Shown: positions 1 through 8,741 of the stretch, piece after piece | Position numbering within the stretch: position 1 is the first letter of the stretch | Layout: each line of letters opens with the position of its first letter | NCBI GenBank assembly: GCA_947177365.1 | Contig: CAMWUD010000003.1 | Location: 1-36,282, forward strand | Direction: 5' to 3' | Source of the DNA: an uncultured Porphyromonadaceae bacterium | GTDB lineage: Bacteria; Bacteroidota; Bacteroidia; Bacteroidales; Muribaculaceae | Length of the DNA stretch: 36,282 nt | Position numbers and translations under genes: made by a program | The notes under the pieces: model-generated | Databases searched by the model: none | The model's input: the letters and a program-made list of their open reading frames with translations, nothing else | Told to the model about the DNA's origin: nothing

Positions 1-83
1 GTTGAATAGTTACGAATGCCAACTTAAGAGTTAAATAATATTAAATATATTATAATTTAGTGTTGTCGGCAGCAATTAATGTG

Positions 84-91
84 TAAATTTG
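84..91 (+). promoter_or_regulatory. Putative Bacteroidales -7 promoter element (TAAATTTG) for the three-gene PRTase operon
   Basis: Matches TAnnTTTG; GTTG lies at 63-66, 17 nt upstream, slightly short for a -33 element. First CDS starts at 168. Confidence 0.4.
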
Positions 92-98
92 TAACAAT

Positions 99-111
99 GC
101 GCAAATTGCGC
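99..111. promoter_or_regulatory. Inverted repeat GCGCAA-A-TTGCGC just downstream of the putative -7 element (possible operator)
   Basis: Perfect 6-bp arms around a single central base. Confidence 0.35.
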
Positions 112-167
112 CGTTTGAAATCAGAAACAAAAGTACAACACAGCTTAGTAACTTTATTCCATTGAAT

Positions 168-1712
168 ATGGAAAACAAGATATTTAGGGATTGGTATGTA
201 GACCTAATCACTTATCTGCGGATGCATTTAGACAACAATCGACAGGTTGTTGTCATAGCCTTATCGCGAAAAATGCCTCGCTTGCTTTCATTTATAAAAG
301 ATACAGTACTTGGTAAGGAAGAGGTAGACACCCTTGACAAATATCTCCATCACCCAAATTGCTATTATACAACAGAGCACGGAATTCCCTTTGTATTCCG
401 CGACGAACGGTTGAATGAGGCTGAGGTACTTGTTCTTGACGACATGATTATAACCGGAGACACGTTGAACAAAGTGTCTGATGAAATCCTCGCGCTCACA
501 GGAAGGAAGCCAAAGTACCTCGGACTTTACATGCTTCAGACAGCAACAGAAGTAGTTTCCCCCGAAAATAATATATCGGAGATTCTGCCTCACAGGAATA
601 CGAATATTGATGAGTTGCGAAAGACTATGCGAACTCTTTCGAGTCACATCGAGAGTACCGGCCTTCCCATTGATATGGAGTTTCCGATACTTCATGTCAG
701 GACAGTATTGAAGAGTTCTGACGTAGTGGAGGATGTATTCGAGCCTATGATTAGATGTCTTCGTACGACAAACCCCGAGGCCCGATACTATCCGCAGCAC
801 GTTGAAGAGAGTACAAAAGATTTCACGCAACTTATAGAAAGCGATATCAACCGTCTGTATAACAACGATTTTGCGAAAATCCGGCTCTTTCTTCACAGAA
901 GCGAGGTAAAGGTTGTCTGTTATGCTCCCAATATCTTGGGCAATAGGCAGGTGATGTCGACTGACCTTTTTGTGACTCAGGCTTATAAACAGTTGTGGCA
1001 TACGATACTAAGCTCTGTGATAAATGATCCGGTGAAAGACCGTTTCGACCATGTAATTACCGAAGAAGACCGGCTCCGTCATCGTCTGAGCAAACGACTC
1101 CATCGGTCGTTGGTTGTGATGGCCAATTATCTCTTCTCGCTTTCGATGATGATACGGGAGAAGAATACATACATAAAGTTACTGACAGATGGAATGTATT
1201 CCGCAGAGCTTAAAGAAGACGATCTCGCACTGCTTCTTGGTCCGGCTTTGGCGTCAAGCTGTATTGCGGCGTTGAATTCCTTCTTTAAAAGCGGAATAGA
1301 AAGTGCCTCTTGCCGTAGGGAAATCAGAATATCGGATATGCTTGTGCCGGACGAAATTCAAGGCGACTATGAATTTCTGAGTACAAAGATGATATTTGAG
1401 GCCAATAATGTAGAAAAGGCCATACGAGGTGTATTCGCGGCTGCCTACAAGGTCTGCTCTGATATGAATAAAAACCGGTATATGCCGGTAGAAGGCAAAC
1501 CTGTGCTTGAATCCTTCGAGTCGTTATATGGTAAACCCGGACGAATGTTCAAGGGAAAAGAAGGAGAAAAAGAAATAAATGCCGTAGTCGACAACCTGAT
1601 AGACCGGGGATATGTGGTGCCGGTTTATGAAGAGGCTGAAGACCGGAACGGTACCCGTTATTGGCGGCGTTACTTCAGGGCAACGCACACCGCCTGTATG
1701 CTTGCGGATTAG
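168..1712 (+). CDS. Phosphoribosyltransferase-like protein with probable C-terminal winged-helix region
   Basis: PRPP-binding-type motif VLVLDDMIITGDT; C-terminal EINAVVDNLIDRGYVVPVYEE..GTRYWRRYFRATH resembles a wHTH with wing. ATG at 168 preferred over TTG at 162. Confidence 0.7.
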   Translation: MENKIFRDWYVDLITYLRMHLDNNRQVVVIALSRKMPRLLSFIKDTVLGKEEVDTLDKYLHHPNCYYTTEHGIPFVFRDERLNEAEVLVLDDMIITGDTLNKVSDEILALTGRKPKYLGLYMLQTATEVVSPENNISEILPHRNTNIDELRKTMRTLSSHIESTGLPIDMEFPILHVRTVLKSSDVVEDVFEPMIRCLRTTNPEARYYPQHVEESTKDFTQLIESDINRLYNNDFAKIRLFLHRSEVKVVCYAPNILGNRQVMSTDLFVTQAYKQLWHTILSSVINDPVKDRFDHVITEEDRLRHRLSKRLHRSLVVMANYLFSLSMMIREKNTYIKLLTDGMYSAELKEDDLALLLGPALASSCIAALNSFFKSGIESASCRREIRISDMLVPDEIQGDYEFLSTKMIFEANNVEKAIRGVFAAAYKVCSDMNKNRYMPVEGKPVLESFESLYGKPGRMFKGKEGEKEINAVVDNLIDRGYVVPVYEEAEDRNGTRYWRRYFRATHTACMLAD

Positions 1713-1724
1713 TCAGCGAAATTT

Positions 1725-1739
1725 GTGGACGCAGTCCAC
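1725..1739 (+). promoter_or_regulatory. Hairpin GTGGAC-GCA-GTCCAC followed by TGGCTTTTT, between PRTase and ATPase genes
   Basis: Perfect 6-bp stem, 3-nt loop, short T-run, 13 nt before the ATG at 1753. Confidence 0.45.
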
Positions 1740-1752
1740 TGGCTTTTTGTAA

Positions 1753-3240
1753 ATGCTACAGACAGTCAAAAATATATTGAAGACAGGTATTTCAGGATTT
1801 CCCGACAATGCCGTGTTCGGCAGTATATTGGATTGTATTGAGGATCTTGGTGAAATACCGTCTGTGGTACAGTTGTTTGTGAAATTGTCGGCATTGCCGA
1901 TGTCTGTGTCTGACGGTGAGCCGGACAAACAGGAATTGGCAGTCGACCATCGAATCAGGCATTTGGCAGTATCATCGTTTAAAGGTTTTTCCGGAGATAA
2001 CTTATACGGCATAAATTGTTGTGACAGTTCCGGCAAGCGAGGAGTGGCCGAGGTTGCGTCAGTGGTATTGCTTGGGTCGAATGGTGTCGGCAAGACGTCG
2101 CTGTACAGCGCCATGGAGATTGGAGCCATGAATCATTCGTATATAGCCGATGTGCATGGTTATGAAGCTCCTGCCAAGCAGGCGGAATACATCCGCAGCG
2201 AATCAGATGCCGGCAGAGAGCCGCAAGTCCTGATTGCATACAACAACGGTCAGATATTTAAGTACCCGGAAAATACAGTGGAACTCTGTCCGAGAGCCTT
2301 CTTCTGCTCGCAGTATGATATACAATATTATGAGAGTCATGGCATGACTGTCGACTATATCATGCAGCAGCTTGGTCGGTTGAAGCTATATCGATTACTT
2401 CTTGTTCTGGTGGATTTGCAGGAAATAATGTTGAAGGCCAACATTGCTGCCAATTTGAGAAAGAGGTTGAAGGAAAGCACGAGTCAAACGGAAAAAATCA
2501 CAATTTCCAGACAGCTTTTTTCCGAAACAACAGATTTGAAGAAACTGCTTGGATTGGGAAAACTTAAAATTGCGAAATACGAGTGGGTGACGGAGAATAT
2601 ACTGAAAGACTTCAAGGAAGTATTGGACCTTGTAAAAAGCGATGTCAACACAGCTTTGGCGAAATTCAGTGATATATCCAGAGACCTCTTTCCTAAGTTA
2701 CTGAATAATTTTCTGAAAGAAGACAACGCGGAGATTATTATCACTGAGGAGGAGCAGACAGTCTTGCCTCTGATAAAAATAGCCGGGAATGACGATGTGG
2801 TAGAGCCAAGGAAATGGTTCAACACATTTAGAATGAAGCTCTTTATTCTCTCTGTCAAGTTTGTGCTTTCGTTTACATCAAAGATTATTGATAAAAACAA
2901 TTATCCGGTAGTGATGGACGATGTTCTTGATTCAAGCGATTTCAGAAACAAATATGAGATAAGACGCTTCTTTAATTCTGTCGTGTCAGGACATGATGAA
3001 TACAATGAGTTGATTCCGATGCCATTGCAGATTATATTCTTTTCACAGGATAAGATTATCGCCACCAATGTATATGAGGGCATAGCTGAATCCACTCGGT
3101 ATATGAGAGTGAAATATTGCCGTCTGTTTCATTACAAGGATGTCGATGACAATAGGCTGAACAAAGATATGGATAAGGTAAGGATGGATCTGCAGACTGA
3201 ATATTACAACCTTGCAGGTCTGATAGAGCGAAGCCGATGA
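1753..3240 (+). CDS. RecF/AAA-type P-loop ATPase
   Basis: Walker A VVLLGSNGVGKTSLYSA; Walker B-like YPVVMDDVLDSSD preceded by the conserved-looking WFNTFRMKLFILSVKFVLSF helix. Confidence 0.75.
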   Translation: MLQTVKNILKTGISGFPDNAVFGSILDCIEDLGEIPSVVQLFVKLSALPMSVSDGEPDKQELAVDHRIRHLAVSSFKGFSGDNLYGINCCDSSGKRGVAEVASVVLLGSNGVGKTSLYSAMEIGAMNHSYIADVHGYEAPAKQAEYIRSESDAGREPQVLIAYNNGQIFKYPENTVELCPRAFFCSQYDIQYYESHGMTVDYIMQQLGRLKLYRLLLVLVDLQEIMLKANIAANLRKRLKESTSQTEKITISRQLFSETTDLKKLLGLGKLKIAKYEWVTENILKDFKEVLDLVKSDVNTALAKFSDISRDLFPKLLNNFLKEDNAEIIITEEEQTVLPLIKIAGNDDVVEPRKWFNTFRMKLFILSVKFVLSFTSKIIDKNNYPVVMDDVLDSSDFRNKYEIRRFFNSVVSGHDEYNELIPMPLQIIFFSQDKIIATNVYEGIAESTRYMRVKYCRLFHYKDVDDNRLNKDMDKVRMDLQTEYYNLAGLIERSR

Positions 3241-4166
3241 GTTTGTCAATTGGACGGAATATACAATATTTACTGTTTGTACTCGCAGGGATTGTGGCAG
3301 GTGCGTTGGGTTGTGTGTTTTTCACAAACGTAGTGCTTAAATCAACAGATTTCACGCCTGTTAAATACCCTCCTGTTCCTATAACATATATTCAGGACAC
3401 AGTAAAGGCTGAAAATGGAGATACCGTTCCGCTGCTTGCAAAAGTTCAGGATGCACGCTACGATACTCTGCATATCCGTATCTGTCAGCTTGAGGCTGCT
3501 AATGCAATTATGGCTAATAGACAGGAAGTTCTTGTAGATGACCATCGACAAGAGACAAACAACTATATCAATAAGATAAATGGCTGGCTTTCGTTATGGA
3601 TACTCATTATAGGCATACTGTGTGTGCTGCTTCCGGTTATAGTCCAGTATATGAATTACAAGACAGAGCATAAAAAGCTGATTGAGCGGATACGGGAGCA
3701 GAACAGACGTCTGCTGGATACCGAGAAGCATATTAGGTCTCTGGATGACAGAATTGAGAAAAGAGAGCGAATGCACAAAGGTCTTTCTCTGATCCAGACC
3801 GGGATAGACAATTCGATTGTAGAATGCGGAACCATATCGCAGTATTCATATCTGAATACATCATGGAAGGCTGCATATGAGTATATAAAAGAAACGACAG
3901 ACGAAATATTTAAAGTCGGCCGTTTTAGCGATGATAAAATCCGGATACTTCAGGAAATGATACTCTATATGAGTGATTATAAGCGGCAGTTGATGCGTAT
4001 AGCTCCACGATATAGAAGACGTAGATTTGAAGAATTCGATGATATACTGTCATTATTGTATCGTCAGCTTGAAACCAGAGATTTCAAGGATATATTGGAT
4101 TTCAAGTCGCGCTATAACAAAGCCGTAGAGGTATTTCAGGGCTTGTTAGGCATATCCTATATGTAG
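3237..4166 (+). CDS. Membrane protein with two predicted TM helices and a coiled coil
   Basis: TM-like YLLFVLAGIVAGALGCVFFTNVV and LWILIIGILCVLLPVIVQYM, then charged coiled coil LIERIREQNRRLLDTEKHIRSLDDRIEKRE; ATGA overlap with upstream gene. Confidence 0.7.
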   Translation: MSLSIGRNIQYLLFVLAGIVAGALGCVFFTNVVLKSTDFTPVKYPPVPITYIQDTVKAENGDTVPLLAKVQDARYDTLHIRICQLEAANAIMANRQEVLVDDHRQETNNYINKINGWLSLWILIIGILCVLLPVIVQYMNYKTEHKKLIERIREQNRRLLDTEKHIRSLDDRIEKRERMHKGLSLIQTGIDNSIVECGTISQYSYLNTSWKAAYEYIKETTDEIFKVGRFSDDKIRILQEMILYMSDYKRQLMRIAPRYRRRRFEEFDDILSLLYRQLETRDFKDILDFKSRYNKAVEVFQGLLGISYM

Positions 4167-4370
4167 GTAAGTATCCAAAAATCAAGTATTCTGCTGCAGA
4201 CCATAGGACTTATCCCTTTGACACAGTAAAACAAACTTAAAAATAAACTCCAGTTTTGATAATATCTATCGAATGCCGCCTCCAGCGGCCTTCCACTGAT
4301 CCACACGTCAAAATTGGATGCTGACTTACAAACGTAAAAAACTGGGATAATTAGATTTATAGATTTCATT

Positions 4371-5609
4371 ATGAAATTTCTTTTCGATTTAGATGGTACA
4401 GTGACCAGGCAGGAGACATTGCCTATAATATCGGGACATTTCGGATGTAACGAGCAGATTGCAGAGTTGACTACCCGTACGGTAGCAGGCAATATCCCTT
4501 TTATTGAAAGCTTTATACGACGGGTGAATATTCTCGGACGGTATTCTGTCAGAGAGACAAACGAACTTCTGTCAGGCGTGTCGCTCTATCCTGCAATTGC
4601 CGAATTTATAGCCGCTCACAAAGAGGATTGCGTTATAGTGACAGGAAATCTGACATGCTGGTGTGAGGGACTGTTCAATAAAATCGGATGTCAATGTTAT
4701 GGCTCTGAAGCCGAAGTTGTGGATGACAAGGTTGTAAAAATCAAAAGCATACTGCGCAAGGAGCAGATTGTAGACCTTTATAAGGCGCTTGGCGAGACAG
4801 TGGTGTTCATTGGCGATGGCAATAATGACCTCGAGGCCATGCGTCATGCCAACATAAGCATTGCCGCCGGTCTGACACACAATCCGGCTCAGAGTCTGAT
4901 GTCCATCTGTGATTACGTAATATACAATGAGAAAGCTCTTGTACGTCAGATGCGTCAGCTATGCGGGGAATATGGCGACAGTAAATCAGTAGTGATAAGT
5001 TGCGCCGGTATCGGTTCGCGTTTGGGACTCGGCCTGACAAAAGCCTTGGTGCAGATTAATGGCAATTCACTTATCTCCTGGCAGCTGAAACTGTTTGAAT
5101 CAGTAGAGGATGTACGTCTGGTCATCGGATTTCAAGGCGGTGAAATTATTGAGGAGGTCCGCAAATACCGCGATGATGTGATATTCTGTTTCAATCACCG
5201 CTATTTCGAAACGAAGACAGGAGCGAGCTATTATCTTGGCGCCAGACATGCCAACCCGGAGACACTTGAATGGGACGGAGACCTGCTGGTTCATCCCGAT
5301 GATGTAAAAATGCTTCTGGATACTCCCGGCGAGTTCATATGTTACGGCGATATCACCTCCGACGACACAGTCTGTGTCCATGTCGATGAGAAAGGCAATG
5401 TGCTCGATTTCTCGCGTGAAGGCGGCGACTATGAATGGACCGGCCCGGCATGTATGGATAAAAAGCATCTGATATATTGTTCGCAGAATGTTTATAATAT
5501 GTTCGAGCCGCTGTGCCCTATGAGAGGTATCAAAGTCCGGGCCTATGATATAGACACCTACAATGATTATGTCAGAGTATCGGAAATAACCAAAGACTGG
5601 ACGATATGA
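4371..5609 (+). CDS. Bifunctional HAD-IB phosphatase / sugar- or phospho-alcohol-type nucleotidyltransferase fusion
   Basis: N-term HAD motifs FDLDGTVT and GDGNNDLEAM; C-term NTP-transferase motif SCAGIGSRLGLGLTKALVQINGNSLISWQL. Confidence 0.8.
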   Translation: MKFLFDLDGTVTRQETLPIISGHFGCNEQIAELTTRTVAGNIPFIESFIRRVNILGRYSVRETNELLSGVSLYPAIAEFIAAHKEDCVIVTGNLTCWCEGLFNKIGCQCYGSEAEVVDDKVVKIKSILRKEQIVDLYKALGETVVFIGDGNNDLEAMRHANISIAAGLTHNPAQSLMSICDYVIYNEKALVRQMRQLCGEYGDSKSVVISCAGIGSRLGLGLTKALVQINGNSLISWQLKLFESVEDVRLVIGFQGGEIIEEVRKYRDDVIFCFNHRYFETKTGASYYLGARHANPETLEWDGDLLVHPDDVKMLLDTPGEFICYGDITSDDTVCVHVDEKGNVLDFSREGGDYEWTGPACMDKKHLIYCSQNVYNMFEPLCPMRGIKVRAYDIDTYNDYVRVSEITKDWTI

Positions 5610-6370
5610 TAGGTGTAATCGGAGCAAATGGAGTTGCCGCTACAAACCGCCTTTGCGAACTGATAGAAGAGCGAGTGGTAAAGTCAGGCGGCTATCGCGA
5701 CTGCCATCATCCCGAGATGCTGATATGGCAGGCCACTCAGGTGCCGAGCCGGAGCATGTATCTTGAGGGACGTGGCGAGAGTTTTATTCCTGAATATACG
5801 CGTATAGGACGTAGAATGAAGGAATGCGGATGCGATGAAATCTGCATGTGTTGCAATACCGCCCATTATTATATTGATGAGTTACAGAAGGAAATCGGAC
5901 TCCCCTTCATAAACCTTATTGCGGAAGTTGCGGAAAAGGCAAAGACTCTTGGTGTAAAAAGAGTGGGTCTGATGTGTAGTGACGGATTGGCAAAAGTAAA
6001 GTTCTATGACAGAGTTTTTGCAGATGTCTGCCCGGAAATTGAAATAGTCTATCCGACAGAAGAATTTCAGACTCTTGTAACCAGAGGAATCTGCAATGCC
6101 AAGAATGTGAAACGGTATACGGAAACCACTGACGAGGAAAGTCCGGTATATTGTTTTACCCGCGCAGTGGAACATCTTTTAGGAAATGGAGCGGACTGTA
6201 TTGTCGCAGGCTGTACGGATATAAATAATGTATTCGGCTGTCCGACCGGAATTCTCAGGGAAATACCATATATTGACAGTCTTGAGGTTCTGGCGGATTG
6301 TATAGTGAACAGAAACGAGAATATGCCTTCTAAATTCAGGATTAATGAAGTTAATGGCATTATACCATAA
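5606..6370 (+). CDS. Aspartate/glutamate racemase family protein
   Basis: MIGVIGANGVAAT N-term; paired active-site Cys contexts MCCNTAHYY and IVAGCTDINN; ATGA overlap with upstream gene. Confidence 0.8.
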   Translation: MIGVIGANGVAATNRLCELIEERVVKSGGYRDCHHPEMLIWQATQVPSRSMYLEGRGESFIPEYTRIGRRMKECGCDEICMCCNTAHYYIDELQKEIGLPFINLIAEVAEKAKTLGVKRVGLMCSDGLAKVKFYDRVFADVCPEIEIVYPTEEFQTLVTRGICNAKNVKRYTETTDEESPVYCFTRAVEHLLGNGADCIVAGCTDINNVFGCPTGILREIPYIDSLEVLADCIVNRNENMPSKFRINEVNGIIP

Positions 6371-7655
6371 GTATACGCCGGAAGCAGTCAAGAGCTATGT
6401 AAGAAAACACCTTGACTATTATCGTTTGGGCATAGGAAAGTTTGAACGTCAGAATAAACAGCTTGCTAAAGTTGTCGGAAAGAAAGACAAAATTACAGTG
6501 CTGTTTATGGCGGCGAATGTTGCCATGTGGCGGTTTCAAGGTCTTTATGAGCTACTTAAAAAGGATACCCGATTCGCTGTATATGTCATCATATCTCCTT
6601 TTACAACATACAGTGCTGAAGCACAGAGAAATGATGTTGAAGGATTAAAGAAGTATTTCAAGGATAACCATATAGAGGCTATAGACGCTACAGACAGTGC
6701 TTTTTCTGTCGAGACATGGCGGAATGAACATGAAGTGGATATATTTTTCCCGGTTCAGCAATATGGAGGAATGGTTGGCAAGGGCCTGAATATAGAAGAC
6801 TTCGCATCCCGTCTTGTATGCATTGTTCCATATAGCTTCACAGTCACAGACAAGGAATGGACGTTCAACAACTACTATTTGAATATTGCGTGGCGGGTAT
6901 ACCATCCCACTCCTTCTCATAAAAAAAGAGCATCACAAAGAGCTGTCAATCATGGAAAGAATGTCAAGGTTGTAGGCGAACCCAATGCCGACAGGTATGC
7001 CTATGCTGCCAGAACGGATCCATGGAAGGTAATAGGGGATGGCAAGAGCCGCAGGAGAATCATATGGGCGCCTCATTTTTCTATAAATGACGACTGCTGG
7101 TTAAAAAACAGGACTTCATTCATAGACCTTGCTGAGTATATGCAGGAAATGTCGGACAGATATAAGGATACAGTCCAGTTTGCATTCAAGCCGCATCCGC
7201 GATTGTTTTCGGAGTTGTGCAGGCACAAGGCCTGGGGTAGCGAGAAGGCAAGGGAATATTACGATTTTTGGAAAAACAGCTATAATACCCAGATTGACGA
7301 CGGAGAGTACATCGACTTGTTTCTTACTTCCGATGCAATGATTCATGACTGTGGTTCATTTACAGCCGAGTATATGTATGTAGGCAAGCCTGTACTGTTT
7401 GTATCGCCTGATTTCGACAGTGTGAGAGCCGAGTGCAATCCTTGTGCGCAAAAATGTATGGATTTGCATTATAGAACCGACAATGCAGACGGAGTGGAAG
7501 ACTTTGTCAGGAAAGTCGTGCTTAATGGAGAGGATTACATGAAACCGAGACGAATCAAATTTTATAATAAAGTCTTGAAAACTCCGGATTCCGGCAGTGT
7601 TGCCGAAAACATATATAATGATATCTTGGATTCATTAGGATTGAAACGCAACTGA
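6345..7655 (+). CDS. CDP-glycerol glycerophosphotransferase family protein
   Basis: VLFMAANVAMWRFQGLYELLKKD..., RIIWAPHFSI, FKPHPRL, DLFLTSDAMIHDCGSFTAEYMYVGKPVLF pattern typical of the Glyphos_transf family. Confidence 0.75.
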   Translation: MKLMALYHKYTPEAVKSYVRKHLDYYRLGIGKFERQNKQLAKVVGKKDKITVLFMAANVAMWRFQGLYELLKKDTRFAVYVIISPFTTYSAEAQRNDVEGLKKYFKDNHIEAIDATDSAFSVETWRNEHEVDIFFPVQQYGGMVGKGLNIEDFASRLVCIVPYSFTVTDKEWTFNNYYLNIAWRVYHPTPSHKKRASQRAVNHGKNVKVVGEPNADRYAYAARTDPWKVIGDGKSRRRIIWAPHFSINDDCWLKNRTSFIDLAEYMQEMSDRYKDTVQFAFKPHPRLFSELCRHKAWGSEKAREYYDFWKNSYNTQIDDGEYIDLFLTSDAMIHDCGSFTAEYMYVGKPVLFVSPDFDSVRAECNPCAQKCMDLHYRTDNADGVEDFVRKVVLNGEDYMKPRRIKFYNKVLKTPDSGSVAENIYNDILDSLGLKRN

Positions 7656-7656
7656 A

Positions 7657-8739
7657 ATGGATATTTTAGTACTTATTTTAGCTGTTGCTTCATTCTGGGG
7701 AATGAAAGTTTCAGTATCAGGTCACAGCGACTATATCAATAAGAACCAGACGGATTCAATAAAAGGTATATTCGCCATTATCATTCTTTTCTCACATATG
7801 CGCGATTATCTACCCTCCCCATCAGAATCAGGTAGTTATGATATGATATATTACGGGATGCTGAATTATTTAGGCCAGCTGATGGTTGTGATGTTCCTGT
7901 TTTATAGCGGGTATGGCATAATGGAGGCGCTTAAACGTGACCTGCGCAGATATAGCGACAATTTTCTTACACACCGATTGCTCAAGGTATGGCTCATGTT
8001 CGCTATTGCAGTGACATTATATATGTTGATGAATCTGCTGCTTCAGCGTGATTATGAAATAAAGACGGTGCTGATGTCATACATAGGGTGGGAGTCCATA
8101 GGTAACAGCAACTGGTTTGTTTTTGATATATTGGTGCTGTATCTCTTTACATATATCTCGCTGAAGATTTCGGCCTATACAGGCCGGAATCTGAAGTCGG
8201 TGGCGTTTATAGTCGCGCTTATGTCGTTGGTATTATGTGGGTTGTTTATCCGCATTGGTAAAGGTTCGTGGTGGTATGATACAGTGCTTGCGTATCCTCT
8301 TGGAATGTATTATTCCCTGTACAGACAGAAAATAGAGCGGATTGTCTCGGGAAATGCATGGTTCATGGCGGTATTGGTAGCAGGCGCGGTATTTGCGCTG
8401 TTCTATCTGCGTGACGTTCTTGTTTTTGCGACGATAGGCTATGAAGGCATAGCCGGTTATATATCTCTTGGCACCTTTTTGCTTACGTCAGGCATATTCG
8501 CACTGCTGCTCGTGCTTCTGACAATGAGGATAAAGATAGATAATCGAATACTTCGTTGGCTCGGAGTCAATGCATTTGCAATTTACATATTACAGCGTAT
8601 TGCCATGATTTCAGCCTCACATATGGGCTGGAACAACAATTCGCTGTATTTTGCAGCCATAGTCATACCGCTGACACTGCTGATTTCAGCCGTGTTTACC
8701 GCTGCGACTGGAAAAATCAATAAGGTTTTATTTCACTGA
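7657..8739 (+). CDS. Acyltransferase-3 family membrane protein
   Basis: Multi-TM; SIKGIFAIIILFSHMRDY N-terminal motif. Confidence 0.75.
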   Translation: MDILVLILAVASFWGMKVSVSGHSDYINKNQTDSIKGIFAIIILFSHMRDYLPSPSESGSYDMIYYGMLNYLGQLMVVMFLFYSGYGIMEALKRDLRRYSDNFLTHRLLKVWLMFAIAVTLYMLMNLLLQRDYEIKTVLMSYIGWESIGNSNWFVFDILVLYLFTYISLKISAYTGRNLKSVAFIVALMSLVLCGLFIRIGKGSWWYDTVLAYPLGMYYSLYRQKIERIVSGNAWFMAVLVAGAVFALFYLRDVLVFATIGYEGIAGYISLGTFLLTSGIFALLLVLLTMRIKIDNRILRWLGVNAFAIYILQRIAMISASHMGWNNNSLYFAAIVIPLTLLISAVFTAATGKINKVLFH

Positions 8740-8741
8740 CA

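Noticed and set aside
288-1001. 237-aa minus-strand ORF opposite the PRTase gene
   Set aside because: Fully antisense to a well-supported CDS, with no recognisable domain; shadow ORF.
4275-4289. GCCGC-CTCCA-GCGGC hairpin as a terminator of the PRTase operon
   Set aside because: Only a 5-bp stem with no T-tract on either strand.
4167-4329. Possible invertible promoter (GTAAGT at 4167-4172 and ACTTAC at 4324-4329) before the polysaccharide locus
   Set aside because: Only a 6-bp inverted repeat and no clear TAnnTTTG promoter between; known Bacteroides invertible promoters have much longer repeats.
4157-4492. 111-aa minus-strand ORF across the gap between the PRTase operon and the polysaccharide locus
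   Set aside because: Overlaps the start of the HAD-NTase gene and shows no recognisable domain. The gap could contain a repeat, but this cannot be decided without a genome search.
6442-6648. 68-aa plus-strand ORF inside the glycerophosphotransferase gene
   Set aside because: Alternate frame within a clearly coding gene; no start context or domain.
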